Shown here in pieces: positions 37,546-48,839 of a stretch of 64,000 nt of DNA. The position numbers and the translations under genes are program-made. The notes under the pieces are model-generated. The model ran no database searches and was not told where the DNA came from. It saw only the letters and a program-made list of their open reading frames with translations. This stretch comes from Paraburkholderia heleia NBRC 101817 (lineage in GTDB: Bacteria > Pseudomonadota > Gammaproteobacteria > Burkholderiales > Burkholderiaceae): positions 120,823-184,822 of the forward strand of contig NZ_BBJH01000020.1 of assembly GCF_000739775.1 (NCBI RefSeq), read 5' to 3'. Positions within the stretch are counted from its first letter, which is position 1. Each line of letters opens with the position of its first letter.

Positions 37546-38424
37546 ATGTTCGATCAGGTGGTTTTCGCCGGCGGCGGCAATCGCTGCTGGTGGCAGGCGG
37601 GGTTCTGGGACATCGTGCAGCCCGAGCTGCGCATTCGCCCGCGCGTCATTACGGGCATCTCGGCGGGCGCGGCCACCGCGTGCATGCTCTACACGCGCGA
37701 CGCCGACTGGGTCATGCGCTACTACGAGGAAGCCCTGCGCCACAACAAGCGCAATGCCTACTGGGGCAATCTGCTGCGCGGCGAGTCGGTGTTTCCGCAT
37801 TACCGCATCTATCGCCAGGCGCTGCTCGACATCTATGGCGAGCCGTTCACGCAGCTACAGGATGCCCCTGAGATCCGCATCGGCGTGTCGCATGTACCGC
37901 GCTGGCTCGGCGCGCGCAGCGCCGTGGCAGCGGGTCTCATTGCGTACAACATCGAAAAGCACATCCGCAAGACGCTGCATCCCACGCTCGGGCGTCGGCT
38001 CGGGTTCCATCCGGAGTTCGTGACGGCGCAGGAGTGCGCGAGCGTCGAGGATCTGGCCGATCTCATCCTGCAGTCGTCATGCACGCCGCCGTTCACGCCG
38101 GTGCTGCGGCGCGACGGCCGCCCGGTGCTCGACGGCGGCATGGTCGACAACGTGCCGGTCGGCGCGCTCGACGACTCGCCTGGCAACGTACTGGTGATGG
38201 TGACGCGGCTCTATCCGCGTCCGCAGATGTTCGTGGTGCGGCATCAGGCGATACAGGGTGTGCAGCAGCGCCTTTACGTGCAGCCGTCGGCCAGGGTGCC
38301 GATCTCGAGCTGGGACTACACGAGCCCGCAGCAGATGCAGCACGCCTACAACCTCGGCCGCGTGGACGCAGAGCGTTTCCTCGCGCGTTTGCCCGAGGTC
38401 ATGGAAGCGGCCGCTAACGCCTGA
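37546..38424 (+). CDS. Patatin-like phospholipase
   Basis: A 292-residue lipid hydrolase of the patatin family. The oxyanion motif is VFAGGGNRCWW near residue 6-16, the nucleophile GISAG near 43, and the dyad Asp in LDGGMVDN near 196. It has no signal peptide, so it acts in the cytoplasm or at the inner face of the membrane. It follows the thioesterase gene closely. Confidence 0.92.
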   Translation: MFDQVVFAGGGNRCWWQAGFWDIVQPELRIRPRVITGISAGAATACMLYTRDADWVMRYYEEALRHNKRNAYWGNLLRGESVFPHYRIYRQALLDIYGEPFTQLQDAPEIRIGVSHVPRWLGARSAVAAGLIAYNIEKHIRKTLHPTLGRRLGFHPEFVTAQECASVEDLADLILQSSCTPPFTPVLRRDGRPVLDGGMVDNVPVGALDDSPGNVLVMVTRLYPRPQMFVVRHQAIQGVQQRLYVQPSARVPISSWDYTSPQQMQHAYNLGRVDAERFLARLPEVMEAAANA

Positions 38425-38495
38425 GCGCACGCGGCCGCATCGAAATCACACAAAGTCCCGTGAAGGGCGGCGCACGCCGCCCCGCGCAACTGCGC

Positions 38496-39509
38496 TTACT
38501 TGCGGCGGCCGCCTTGCAGCGCTTCGGGGTTGGCGACGTTCGCGTGATCGCCCGAGTCGAACGCGAGGATGTTGCGGAACGCGGCGCCGAAGTACAGCTC
38601 GTAGCTCTCGCGCTCCACATAGCCGATGTGCGGCGTGCAGATCACGTTTTCCATGCGCAGCAGGCTGTAGCCCTGCAGGATCGGCTCGCTCTCGTACACG
38701 TCGATCGCGACCATGCCCGGCCGGTTGTGCGAAAGCGCGCCGAGCAGCGCGTTTTCTTCCATCAGCTCCGCGCGGCTCGTGTTGACGAGCAGCGACGTGG
38801 GCTTCATGCGCAGCAGATCTTCCTGCTTGACGATCCCGCGCGTGTCATCGTGCAGGCGTAAATGTAGCGAGAGCACGTCGCTCTCTTCGAAAATCGCCTC
38901 GCGGCTTGCGGCGGCTTCATAGCCGTCGGCGCGCGCCGCTTCGAGTGAATGCTCGCGGCCCCATACCAGCACGCGCATGCCGAAGGCCTTGCCGTAGCCG
39001 GCCACGAGCCGGCCGATCTTGCCGTAGCCCCAGATGCCGAGCGTCTGACCGCGCATCACCTGGCCGAGGCCGAAGTTGGGCGGCATAGCCGAGGTCTTGA
39101 GGCCCGACTGTTGCCACGCGCCCTGCTTGAGGTTGGCGACGTACTGCGGAATGCGGCGCTGCGCGGCCATGATGAGCGCCCACGTGAGCTCGGCGGGCGC
39201 GACCGGCGAACCGGTGCCTTCGAGCACGGCGATGCCGCGTTCGGTGCAGGCCTCGATGTCGATGTGCGGACCGGCCTTGCCCGTCTGGCTGATCATGCGC
39301 AGATGCGGGAGTTTGTCGAGCAGTTGCGAGGTAATGCGCGTGCGTTCGCGAATCAGGACAAGCGCGTCGACTTCGGCGAGGCGGCTGGCGAGCTGGCCGA
39401 GGCCGCGCACTGTGTTGTTGAAAACCTTGACCTCGTGGTCGGCGAGCAGTTGAAAGCAGTCGAGCTTGCGGACGGCGTCCTGGTAGTCGTCAAGGATGGC
39501 AATTTTCAT
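38496..39509 (-). CDS. D-2-hydroxyacid dehydrogenase family protein
   Basis: A 337-residue NAD(P)-dependent dehydrogenase. The Rossmann motif is GIWGYGKIGRL near 159, and the catalytic Arg (NTSRAEL), Glu (DVYESEP) and His (CTPHIGYVE) are all present in family spacing. The substrate is not predictable; phosphoglycerate, glyoxylate and formate dehydrogenases share the fold. It stands alone, divergent from pckG. Confidence 0.92.
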   Translation of the reverse strand: MKIAILDDYQDAVRKLDCFQLLADHEVKVFNNTVRGLGQLASRLAEVDALVLIRERTRITSQLLDKLPHLRMISQTGKAGPHIDIEACTERGIAVLEGTGSPVAPAELTWALIMAAQRRIPQYVANLKQGAWQQSGLKTSAMPPNFGLGQVMRGQTLGIWGYGKIGRLVAGYGKAFGMRVLVWGREHSLEAARADGYEAAASREAIFEESDVLSLHLRLHDDTRGIVKQEDLLRMKPTSLLVNTSRAELMEENALLGALSHNRPGMVAIDVYESEPILQGYSLLRMENVICTPHIGYVERESYELYFGAAFRNILAFDSGDHANVANPEALQGGRRK

Positions 39510-39937
39510 GGCGGCGGGTTGTTTTGCGTGTTTTGCATCGCGCCTTTCGTAGCGCGACTTCGGTGTTTATCTGGTGGTTATCCCACTATGCAGCGCCGGG
39601 AAGGCTGGTATGAATATGGGGAGCCTTCACGTCGCTCGCCGCGTGCAGCAGCAGGTATTGCAATTGCGCAAACCCGAGGCTACGCACGCAGGTTTTTGAC
39701 GCGGCAATCAGCCGCGAATCTGCAACTTTTAACAGCTTGTCGGGCTCCGATGCAAGCCGCTTTACAGACGGTTTCGAACCCCAGGCCAAAGGACCTTGAC
39801 GACCTGCCCAACTGCGCGAATCGGTTCATGTGTCGATCTGCCAGTCGACATTCGGTTCGCATGAGTGGCGCCTCTCGCATGCAGCGTCGAAAAGGGCCGA
39901 TTTCTTTTTTACAGCCCTAAAAAATGGAGACAGCTCG
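39510..39937. other. 428-base region between divergent genes
   Basis: Upstream of both the hydroxyacid dehydrogenase and pckG. I see no gene and no convincing promoter or operator; the segment just before pckG is A/T-rich with a GGAG ribosome site. Confidence 0.5.
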
Positions 39938-41788
<1,851 letters not shown>

Positions 41789-41816
41789 GTATGTGATGTG
41801 AGCGCTCGCTAACCAA

Positions 41817-41848
41817 ATGGCCGCCCTCGGGCGGCCATCTTCATTTTC
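41817..41848 (+). terminator. Terminator of pckG
   Basis: ATGGCCGCC / GGCGGCCAT with a short loop, followed by a moderately T-rich segment. Confidence 0.65.
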
Positions 41849-42103
41849 GGGGTCGAATGTGTTGATGCGATGCAGAGGCCCGTCTGTTTGGTGGTTGAGC
41901 GGCTATTTCGCTGCAACGCGCAAAATTGTTTCTTCTGCGGTAACAATTGGACCCCCGTTAATGCATTTTGGGGTGCAGTCGAAGAATTCGTAAAGAAAAT
42001 AAGGGCTTCGGAGGCAACTTCTGCAGGATTTCCGCTGTCGTAGGAGAATTCGCGGTTTCCTCCGCTGATTAACAGCGGGGTAGCAACAGGCAGGAGTTGT
42101 CTC
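41849..42103. other. AT-rich upstream region of the LysR gene
   Basis: 255 bases with GC below the local average and no gene. It probably holds the LysR-gene promoter and any autoregulatory site, but I see no clear T-N11-A pair. Confidence 0.45.
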
Positions 42104-43213
42104 ATGGATCATTTGCAGTCGATGCGAGTATTCGTCAAAGTGGCCGACCTCGGCAGTTTCGCCCGGGCCGCTTCTGCGATGGATATCTCCAACGCGGTTG
42201 CGACGCGGCATGTTGCCGACCTCGAAGGTCGGCTCGGCACGCGTTTGCTCAACCGCACGACCCGCAGTCTCTCCCTGACCGAATCGGGTCAGGTCTATCT
42301 CGAGCGCGCCCGCCAGATTCTCGATGAACTCGAGGATGTCGAACAGATGGTCGTCGCGCGTAATCACGAGCCCGTCGGCACGCTGCGCATCGTCGCGCCG
42401 GTCGTGTTCGGGCTCCACAATCTCGCTCCCGTGCTGCAGACGTACACGCAGCGCTATCCGCAGGTCATTCCCGACGTCACGTTGGTGGACCGTCAGGTCG
42501 ATCTCGTCGAAGAGGGCTTCGATCTGGGCGTCGTGACGGCGCGCCAGATGCGCAGCGCCAGCATCGTCACGCGCCGGCTCACCACGGGCTGCATGACCGT
42601 GTGCGCCACCCCGGCGTACCTCGAAAAGCACGGCACGCCCACGCGCCCCGAGCACCTCATGGAGCATCCGAGCCTCTCGCTGCCCTCCGAATACTGGGGC
42701 GACGAGCGCGTTTTCACGGGGCCGGACGGCGAAGTGCGCGTGCGCCCGACCAACGTGATCGTGGCGAACAACACCGAGATGCTGCGCCAGTTCGCGCTGC
42801 TCGGCATGGGCATCGCGATTCTGCCGAGCTACCTGATCGGCCGCGACATGACGCGCGGGCGCCTCGTGCGGCTGCTTGGCGACTATCGTCTGCCGCAGGT
42901 GGAGATCAACGTCGCGTATCCGAGCCGCCGTCACCTGCCGGCCAAGGTGCGCACGTTTATCGACCATCTCGTCGAGCACTTCAGCCAGACGCCCAACAGC
43001 CAGCTTGGCGAGCAGTGGGTCAAGGACGGCCTCGCGCGCCCGGCGGTGGCGGCACGCAACGGCGTTGCGAGCGACGACTACGATGGCGTGCAGCCTGCGC
43101 CGGGCGGGAGCCTGCACGACGGCGAGCGCAACGGCATGGACGGCGAGCGCGCACCGAAAGCCGCGCGCGCTTCGGCGGCACGTACCCGGACATCGGCAAT
43201 TTCGCCGCTATGA
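42104..43213 (+). CDS. LysR-family transcriptional regulator with extended C-terminus
   Basis: A 369-residue regulator. The N-terminal winged HTH (FARAASAMDISNAVATRHVA, then EGRLGTRLLNRTTRSLSLT) is followed by a periplasmic-binding-type effector domain to about residue 300. About 60 further residues, rich in Gly, Asp, Ala and Arg, extend past the usual family end. The neighbours are topB (convergent) and pckG, so its target is not evident. Confidence 0.92.
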   Translation: MDHLQSMRVFVKVADLGSFARAASAMDISNAVATRHVADLEGRLGTRLLNRTTRSLSLTESGQVYLERARQILDELEDVEQMVVARNHEPVGTLRIVAPVVFGLHNLAPVLQTYTQRYPQVIPDVTLVDRQVDLVEEGFDLGVVTARQMRSASIVTRRLTTGCMTVCATPAYLEKHGTPTRPEHLMEHPSLSLPSEYWGDERVFTGPDGEVRVRPTNVIVANNTEMLRQFALLGMGIAILPSYLIGRDMTRGRLVRLLGDYRLPQVEINVAYPSRRHLPAKVRTFIDHLVEHFSQTPNSQLGEQWVKDGLARPAVAARNGVASDDYDGVQPAPGGSLHDGERNGMDGERAPKAARASAARTRTSAISPL

Positions 43214-43240
43214 GCCCGATATCCCTGCTCATCGGTCGAT

Positions 43241-43276
43241 AAAAAAGGCGCAGCTTCGTGAGAAGCTGCGCCTTTT
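43241..43276. terminator. Bidirectional intrinsic terminator
   Basis: AAGGCGCAGCTTC / GAAGCTGCGCCTT with a 4-nt GTGA loop and A6 and T5 flanks, between convergent LysR and topB. Confidence 0.92.
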
Positions 43277-43336
43277 TGCTTTGCTGCGCCTGAGGCCGGT
43301 GACGGCCCGCGCAAGGCGCGCTTTGGACCCTGTCGC

Positions 43337-45997
43337 TTAGGACCCTGTCTTACGCGTCGGGGTCTTGCGGGCGGCGGTTTTGCGCGCCGGTGCGGCTTTG
43401 GCGGCCGCCGTCTTGCGCGCTGGCTTCGCCTTGCCTTCTTCTGCCGAATCCGCCGCGTCGTTCGCGGCATCGACGGTAGCCTCGGCCGCTGCGGCCGACT
43501 TCTTCGCGACAGTCCTGGCCGCCGCCGTCTTTGCGCTCGGCTCCTTCTTCTCGAACTCGAAGCCGATCTTGCCGTCCGGCTGCTTGACGAGGAAAGCCTT
43601 GAAGTTGCGGCCCGTACGCGAAGACTTGAAGTTGGCCAGCAAGTCCGTGCGGCCTTCAGCCAGCAGTTTCGCCATCTGCTCGCGCGCAATCTCCTGCTGC
43701 AGGATCACCTTGCCCGAACGGAAGTCGCAGGTCTTCGGATTCGCGACCGAGTGCTCGCACACGTAGCTCATGCCGTGTTCGTACACGCGTGCCTTGCACT
43801 TCGGGCACGCGCCCACCGGTTCCTGCTGCGAGAAGTCGGGCGCTTCGCCGTCTTCCGCGCCGGAGTCCTGGCCAAAATCGAACTCGAGCTTGTAGTTCTT
43901 GATTTCGTCGTCGAACGAGAGCTTGAGGATGGCCGAGAACGGCCGGCCCATCTTGCTGCGGAAGCCCGAGAGCGGGCCGATCGTCTTGTTCTGCAGCAAC
44001 TCTTCCACTTCGGGGATTTCGAACTGACGGCCGCCCGGAATCTTCGAGATCGAGAACTCGCACTTCGTGCATGCGAAGCGGCGGTAGTTTTCCTTCACCT
44101 GGCCACCGCAGTTCGGACACGGCGTTTGAAGCGTCGCGTAGTCGCCGGGGATCGTGTCCGAGTCGTATTCCTTCGCGCGCTTCACGATGGTCTGCGTCAT
44201 GCGGGCGATTTCCTGCATGAACGCGTCGCGCGGCAGCTTGCCGCGCTCCATCTGCGAAAGCTTGTACTCCCATTCGCCGGTGAGTTCCGGCGCGGTGAGC
44301 TCTTTCACACCGAGACCGCGCAAGAGCGTCATGAGCTGGAAGGCCTTGGCCGTCGGGATCAGTTCGCGGCCCTCGCGCACGAGATACTTTTCGCCGAGCA
44401 GACCTTCGATGATCGCCGCACGCGTGGCCGGCGTGCCAAGGCCCTTGGCGGCCATGGCCTCGCGCAGCTCTTCGTCGTCCACGAGCTTGCCCGCGCCTTC
44501 CATGGCCGAAAGCAGCGTCGCTTCGTTGTAGCGCGCAGGCGGCTTGGTCACGAGCTGGTGCGCCGCGATCTTGTCGGTCTTGACCTTCTCGTCCTTCTTC
44601 ACCGGCACGAGGTTGGCGTCGTCGCCGCCCGCGTCGCGGCCATAGACCTGCAGCCAGCCCGGCTCGACCAGCACCTTGCCTTCGGTCTTGAAGTGATGTC
44701 CGGCGACTTCGGTGATACGCGTGGTGACGCGATATTCCGCCGCCGGGAAGAACACGGCGAGGAAGCGCTTGACGACGAGGTCGTACAGCTTCTGCTCGGG
44801 TTCCGAGAGCGATTTCGGTGCCTGCAGCGTGGGGATGATGGCGAAGTGGTCGCTGATCTTCGAGTTGTCGAAAATGCGCTTGTTCGGCTTCACCCAGCCC
44901 TTGTCGAGCACCTGCTTCGCGTGCGGCAGGTAGTTGTTGCTCTCCTTGAGCATTTCGAGCGTTTCTTTCACCGTGCCCATGTAATCCTCGGGCAGCGCGC
45001 GCGAATCGGTACGCGGGTAGGTGAGTACCTTGTGCTTTTCGTACAGCGCCTGGGCGAGGCCAAGCGTGTTCTTGGCCGAAAAGCCGAAGCGGCCATTGGC
45101 TTCACGCTGCAGGCTCGTCAGGTCGAAGAGCGCGGGCGAGAGCTGGGTGGACGGCTTCGATTCTTCGGTGACCGTGCCTTCGCGGCCATGGCAGGCCGCG
45201 ACGATGGTCTCGGCTGCCGGCAGGCTCCAGAGGCGCGAATCGCGCTTTTCCGGATCGAACTCGTCCTTCTTGAATTTCGGGTCAAACCAGCGGCCTTCGT
45301 AGAAGCCGTTTGCGCAGACGAACTCCGCACGCACTTCCCAATAATCGCGCGGGATGAATCGGCGGATTTTCTCTTCGCGTTCGACGACGATCGACAAGGT
45401 CGGCGTCTGAACGCGGCCAACCGTCGTGAGGAAGAAGCCGCCGCCCTTGCTGTTGAAGGCGGTCATCGCGCGCGTGCCGTTGATGCCGACAAGCCAGTCG
45501 GCTTCCGAGCGGCAGCGGGCCGCGTCGGCGAGCGGCTGCATGTCGTGGTCGCTGCGCAGGTTCGCGAAGCCGTCGCGGATCGCCTGCGGCGTCATCGACT
45601 GGAGCCACAGGCGCTGGACCGGCTGCTTCGCCTTCGCGTGCTGCGCGATCAGGCGGAAGATCAGTTCGCCCTCGCGCCCCGCGTCGCAGGCGTTGATGAG
45701 CTGCGTGACGTCCTTGCGCTTCATCAGCTTGTTGAGCACCTTGAGCCGCGACTCGCTCTTGGCGATCGGGTTCAGGTCGAAGTGCGGCGGGATCACGGGC
45801 AGGTGAGCGAAGCTCCATTTGCCGCGCTTGACCTCGTATTCTTCCGGCGCTGCGATTTCCAGCAGATGGCCGACCGCCGACGAGAGCACGTAGTCGTCGC
45901 TCTCGTAGTACTCGTCATGCTTGGTAAAACCGCCCAGCGCGCGCGCGATGTCGTTCGCGACGGATGGCTTCTCGGCGATGATCAGAGCTTTGGACAT
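43337..45997 (-). CDS. topB: DNA topoisomerase III
   Basis: An 886-residue type IA topoisomerase that relaxes and decatenates DNA by single-strand passage. The TOPRIM start is KALIIAEKPSVANDIARAL, and the catalytic Tyr is in TYPRTDSR. Zinc-ribbon-like Cys pairs follow (CPNCGGQVKE, CTKCEF, CPKCKAR). The C-terminal 80-odd residues are an Ala/Lys/Arg tail (PARKTAARKTPTRKTGS) absent from E. coli TopB (653 residues) and like histone H1-type tails. Confidence 0.96.
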   Translation of the reverse strand: MSKALIIAEKPSVANDIARALGGFTKHDEYYESDDYVLSSAVGHLLEIAAPEEYEVKRGKWSFAHLPVIPPHFDLNPIAKSESRLKVLNKLMKRKDVTQLINACDAGREGELIFRLIAQHAKAKQPVQRLWLQSMTPQAIRDGFANLRSDHDMQPLADAARCRSEADWLVGINGTRAMTAFNSKGGGFFLTTVGRVQTPTLSIVVEREEKIRRFIPRDYWEVRAEFVCANGFYEGRWFDPKFKKDEFDPEKRDSRLWSLPAAETIVAACHGREGTVTEESKPSTQLSPALFDLTSLQREANGRFGFSAKNTLGLAQALYEKHKVLTYPRTDSRALPEDYMGTVKETLEMLKESNNYLPHAKQVLDKGWVKPNKRIFDNSKISDHFAIIPTLQAPKSLSEPEQKLYDLVVKRFLAVFFPAAEYRVTTRITEVAGHHFKTEGKVLVEPGWLQVYGRDAGGDDANLVPVKKDEKVKTDKIAAHQLVTKPPARYNEATLLSAMEGAGKLVDDEELREAMAAKGLGTPATRAAIIEGLLGEKYLVREGRELIPTAKAFQLMTLLRGLGVKELTAPELTGEWEYKLSQMERGKLPRDAFMQEIARMTQTIVKRAKEYDSDTIPGDYATLQTPCPNCGGQVKENYRRFACTKCEFSISKIPGGRQFEIPEVEELLQNKTIGPLSGFRSKMGRPFSAILKLSFDDEIKNYKLEFDFGQDSGAEDGEAPDFSQQEPVGACPKCKARVYEHGMSYVCEHSVANPKTCDFRSGKVILQQEIAREQMAKLLAEGRTDLLANFKSSRTGRNFKAFLVKQPDGKIGFEFEKKEPSAKTAAARTVAKKSAAAAEATVDAANDAADSAEEGKAKPARKTAAAKAAPARKTAARKTPTRKTGS

Positions 45998-46254
45998 GAC
46001 TGGTTGCTTGTGGGTGTATCCGGTTGGCGCCCCGGGGCCGATGCCGCCTGAATGGGCGCTTGGGCGCGATGCCCTGCGTTGCTGCCCCGCTCGGGGGGCC
46101 GTTCTCGACCGCTTTATAGCACATGGCGCGTCGGAGTCGATTTTTGCGTCATCTCATGACGACACCGGCGCAAGCGCCAGGGCGCCCAATCATAAGGGCG
46201 CGCCAGGCCGCGCGGCAAGCGCCGTGCCTGATCGGGGTCGGATGCAGGTTGCGC

Positions 46255-46632
46255 TCAGACCGCGCTGAGGGCGGGGCGCAGCTTGGGCGCGTCGGACACA
46301 CCCGGTAGCGCGGAGAGGTCCGAGAGCATGCGCTCGACCACGGCGGCGTGCGGCAGGACCGTGCCGAAAAAGCGCGTGGCGTGACCGTCTTCGATCAGGA
46401 TGGTCGGGAAGTTTTCGACATCGAGGTCGTCGAAGCGGTCGGCATGGGTTTCGATGTCGATGTACGCGAAGCAGACGTCGGGATGCGCCTCGGCGATGCG
46501 GTCGAACGTGGCACGGTAGTCGCGGCACGTGCCGCACCACTGCGCGCACAGGCACGCGACGAACAGCGTGTCCTGATTGCTGACGCGCTCGGCGATCTTG
46601 TCGGCGTCGGTGTCGAGGTCTAGCGCGGGCAT
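46255..46632 (-). CDS. Thioredoxin-like protein with WCGTC active site
   Basis: A 125-residue thioredoxin-fold protein. The active site is CLCAQWCGTCRDY, so the middle pair is GT rather than the GP of thioredoxin, and an extra Cys pair lies just before it. The cis-Pro is in NFPTILIEDG near 78. ATG 46632 has AAGGA seven bases upstream. It lies 95 bases downstream of dprA on the same strand. Confidence 0.9.
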   Translation of the reverse strand: MPALDLDTDADKIAERVSNQDTLFVACLCAQWCGTCRDYRATFDRIAEAHPDVCFAYIDIETHADRFDDLDVENFPTILIEDGHATRFFGTVLPHAAVVERMLSDLSALPGVSDAPKLRPALSAV

Positions 46633-46727
46633 GGTCGTTCCTTGCGTTCTCTTATATATAGAGCGGAGTATTTGGCGCGAATGTATCATGGCGGCGCGCG
46701 GGCGGTGTTGCCCCCCAATCCGCGGCA

Positions 46728-47996
46728 TCAGCCGCGCGACGCCCGCACGAACCAGCCGCCCGGCAGGGCGTCGAGGTGTCCCGCGAGTTCGAGTTGCAGC
46801 AGCGTGCCTTGCAGCACCGCTTCGGCCATGTCGGTGCGCTGCGCGAGAATTTCAACCGTGGCCGGCGCGTGACCGAGCGCTTCGAGCAGGCGCCGGGCTT
46901 CGGCGCCCAGGCTGGCGGGCGATTTTCGTGCTTCAGCGCGATGCACAGGCGGCGGCTCGGGGCGTGGGAATTCGAGCGCCAGCTGTGGCGTTTCGTCTGT
47001 GCCTTCGCGCTGCATGCGCTCGAACGGAACCGGGATTTTCCGGCTTTGGCGGCGTCGTTCCCGCGGCGACGCGCTCGCGCGCCCAGTACCCGGGGGCGGC
47101 TCGACATTGAGCGCGTCGAGCACCTCTTCGGGCGATTCGACCAGCTGCGCCCCCTGCTTGATGAGCCCGTGGCAGCCGCGCGTGAGCGGCGCGTGAATCG
47201 AGCCGGGCAGCGCGAACACGTCGCGTCCCATTTCGTTGGCGAGCCTCGCCGTGATGAGCGAGCCGGATCGTTGCGCGGCCTCGACCACCACCACGCCTTC
47301 GACGAGCGCGGCAATCACGCGGTTGCGCTGCGGAAAGTTCGCGGAGCGCGCCGGGGTGCCGAGCGGCCATTCGGAGACGAGCGCGCCATGTGCGGCGATT
47401 TCCATGGCGAGCGGATGATGGGCCGGCGGATAGACGAGATCCGCGCCGGTGCCGATCACGGCGACGGTGCCGCCAGGCTCGTGGAGCGCGCCTCGATGCG
47501 CGGCGCCGTCCACGCCGAGCGCGAGCCCCGAGACGACGGTGAGACCCGACGCGGCGAGGGTGCGTGCGAAGCGCGCTGCGTCCTCCAGCGCCTGCGGCGT
47601 GGCGTTGCGGCTGCCCACGACGGCGACGGCGCGTGCGTGGAGCAGTTCGAGACGGCCCTTTGCGTAGAGCAGCGGCGGTGGATCGGGCGTGTCGAGCAGG
47701 CGGGCCGGATAGGCCGGATCGGCAAGCGTGATGAGCGCGTTGCCGGGAGCCGCTCGCCACGCCTGCAAGGCTTCGAGTTGTGCCGCGAAGTCCGGCCGGG
47801 GCGCGGCGAGGACGGCGTGTGCGGCTTGCGCACCCGCCACCGCGGCGAGCGCAGCGAACGGCTGGGACAGCACGCTTTGAGGCAGGCCGAACGCGCCGAG
47901 CAGCGCCCGCAGCGCAGCGGGCCTCAAGCCGCGCGCGAGGCCGAGGCGCAGCCAGGCGGCCGGTTCCCCGGCCGACATGGGCAAGGCCGCCGGCAT
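46728..47996 (-). CDS. dprA: DNA-processing protein DprA
   Basis: A 422-residue protein that loads RecA onto incoming single-stranded DNA in natural transformation. The Rossmann-like core reads AVAVVGSRNATPQALEDAAR, then GLTVVSGLALGVDGAAHRGAL and RNRVIAALVEGVVVVEA. A winged-helix DprA domain closes the chain. I chose ATG 47996 with GGGGA upstream; ATG 48050 is an alternative. It is divergent from def-fmt, the usual neighbour set. Confidence 0.93.
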   Translation of the reverse strand: MPAALPMSAGEPAAWLRLGLARGLRPAALRALLGAFGLPQSVLSQPFAALAAVAGAQAAHAVLAAPRPDFAAQLEALQAWRAAPGNALITLADPAYPARLLDTPDPPPLLYAKGRLELLHARAVAVVGSRNATPQALEDAARFARTLAASGLTVVSGLALGVDGAAHRGALHEPGGTVAVIGTGADLVYPPAHHPLAMEIAAHGALVSEWPLGTPARSANFPQRNRVIAALVEGVVVVEAAQRSGSLITARLANEMGRDVFALPGSIHAPLTRGCHGLIKQGAQLVESPEEVLDALNVEPPPGTGRASASPRERRRQSRKIPVPFERMQREGTDETPQLALEFPRPEPPPVHRAEARKSPASLGAEARRLLEALGHAPATVEILAQRTDMAEAVLQGTLLQLELAGHLDALPGGWFVRASRG

Positions 47997-48283
47997 GGCG
48001 TTCCCCGGGCGCGGACGGTTTGCCGCACCTCGTGATAAAATTTTCACCATCCGAAATACACCGTGGCGTCCTTGCCCGTGGCCTTGCGCGCACCCACCTT
48101 CGGGGGCAGCGCGTCCGCACGGGCGATAAGCGTGTTCAACGTTGAATTGCGGCCCTTTCGTCCGAATATGAAGGGATATCCTCCGTTTCCGGCGTGGGAC
48201 CCGCAAGCTGGCCGAATGGCCAGGCCGCGCATCGTTCCCTGTGTCTGGCTCTTTCAGGCGCCCAACGAGAAACCCGTCAAATC

Positions 48284-48787
48284 ATGGCTCTACTGAATAT
48301 TCTTCATTACCCGGACAAGCGTCTGCACAAGATCGCGAAGCCGGTCGAGGCGGTCAACGACCGCATCCGCAAGCTGGTCGCCGACATGGCCGAAACCATG
48401 TACGCCGCGCCGGGTGTCGGTCTGGCGGCCACCCAGGTCGACGTGCATGAGCGCGTCGTGGTGATCGACGTTTCCGACATGCACGACGAGCTGCGCGTGT
48501 TCATCAACCCGGAAATCATCTGGTCGAGCGACGAGCGCGAAGTGCATGAGGAAGGCTGTCTTTCCGTGCCGGGCATCTACGATGAAGTCGAGCGCGCGGA
48601 AAGGGTGCGCGTGCGCGCGATGAACGAAAAGGGCGAGACTTACGAGGTGGACTGCGAAGGGCTGCTCGCCGTGTGCATCCAGCACGAAATGGATCATCTG
48701 ATGGGCAAGGTGTTCGTCGAGTACCTGTCGTCGCTCAAGCAAACGCGCATTCGCAGCAAGATGAAGAAGCTCGAACGCGCGATGTAA
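48284..48787 (+). CDS. def: Peptide deformylase
   Basis: A 167-residue metalloenzyme removing the N-formyl group from new proteins. All three motifs are present: GVGLAATQV at 44, EGCLSVPG at 90 and HEMDH at 134-138, the last with Cys 92 binding iron. ATG 48284 is right for the family; the reading from 48194 adds 30 residues. fmt follows 52 bases downstream. Confidence 0.97.
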   Translation: MALLNILHYPDKRLHKIAKPVEAVNDRIRKLVADMAETMYAAPGVGLAATQVDVHERVVVIDVSDMHDELRVFINPEIIWSSDEREVHEEGCLSVPGIYDEVERAERVRVRAMNEKGETYEVDCEGLLAVCIQHEMDHLMGKVFVEYLSSLKQTRIRSKMKKLERAM

Positions 48788-48839
48788 TCGCGAACTGACC
48801 GTCTCTTTCTTCATCCACCTGCCGCCACACCGAGCGCCC

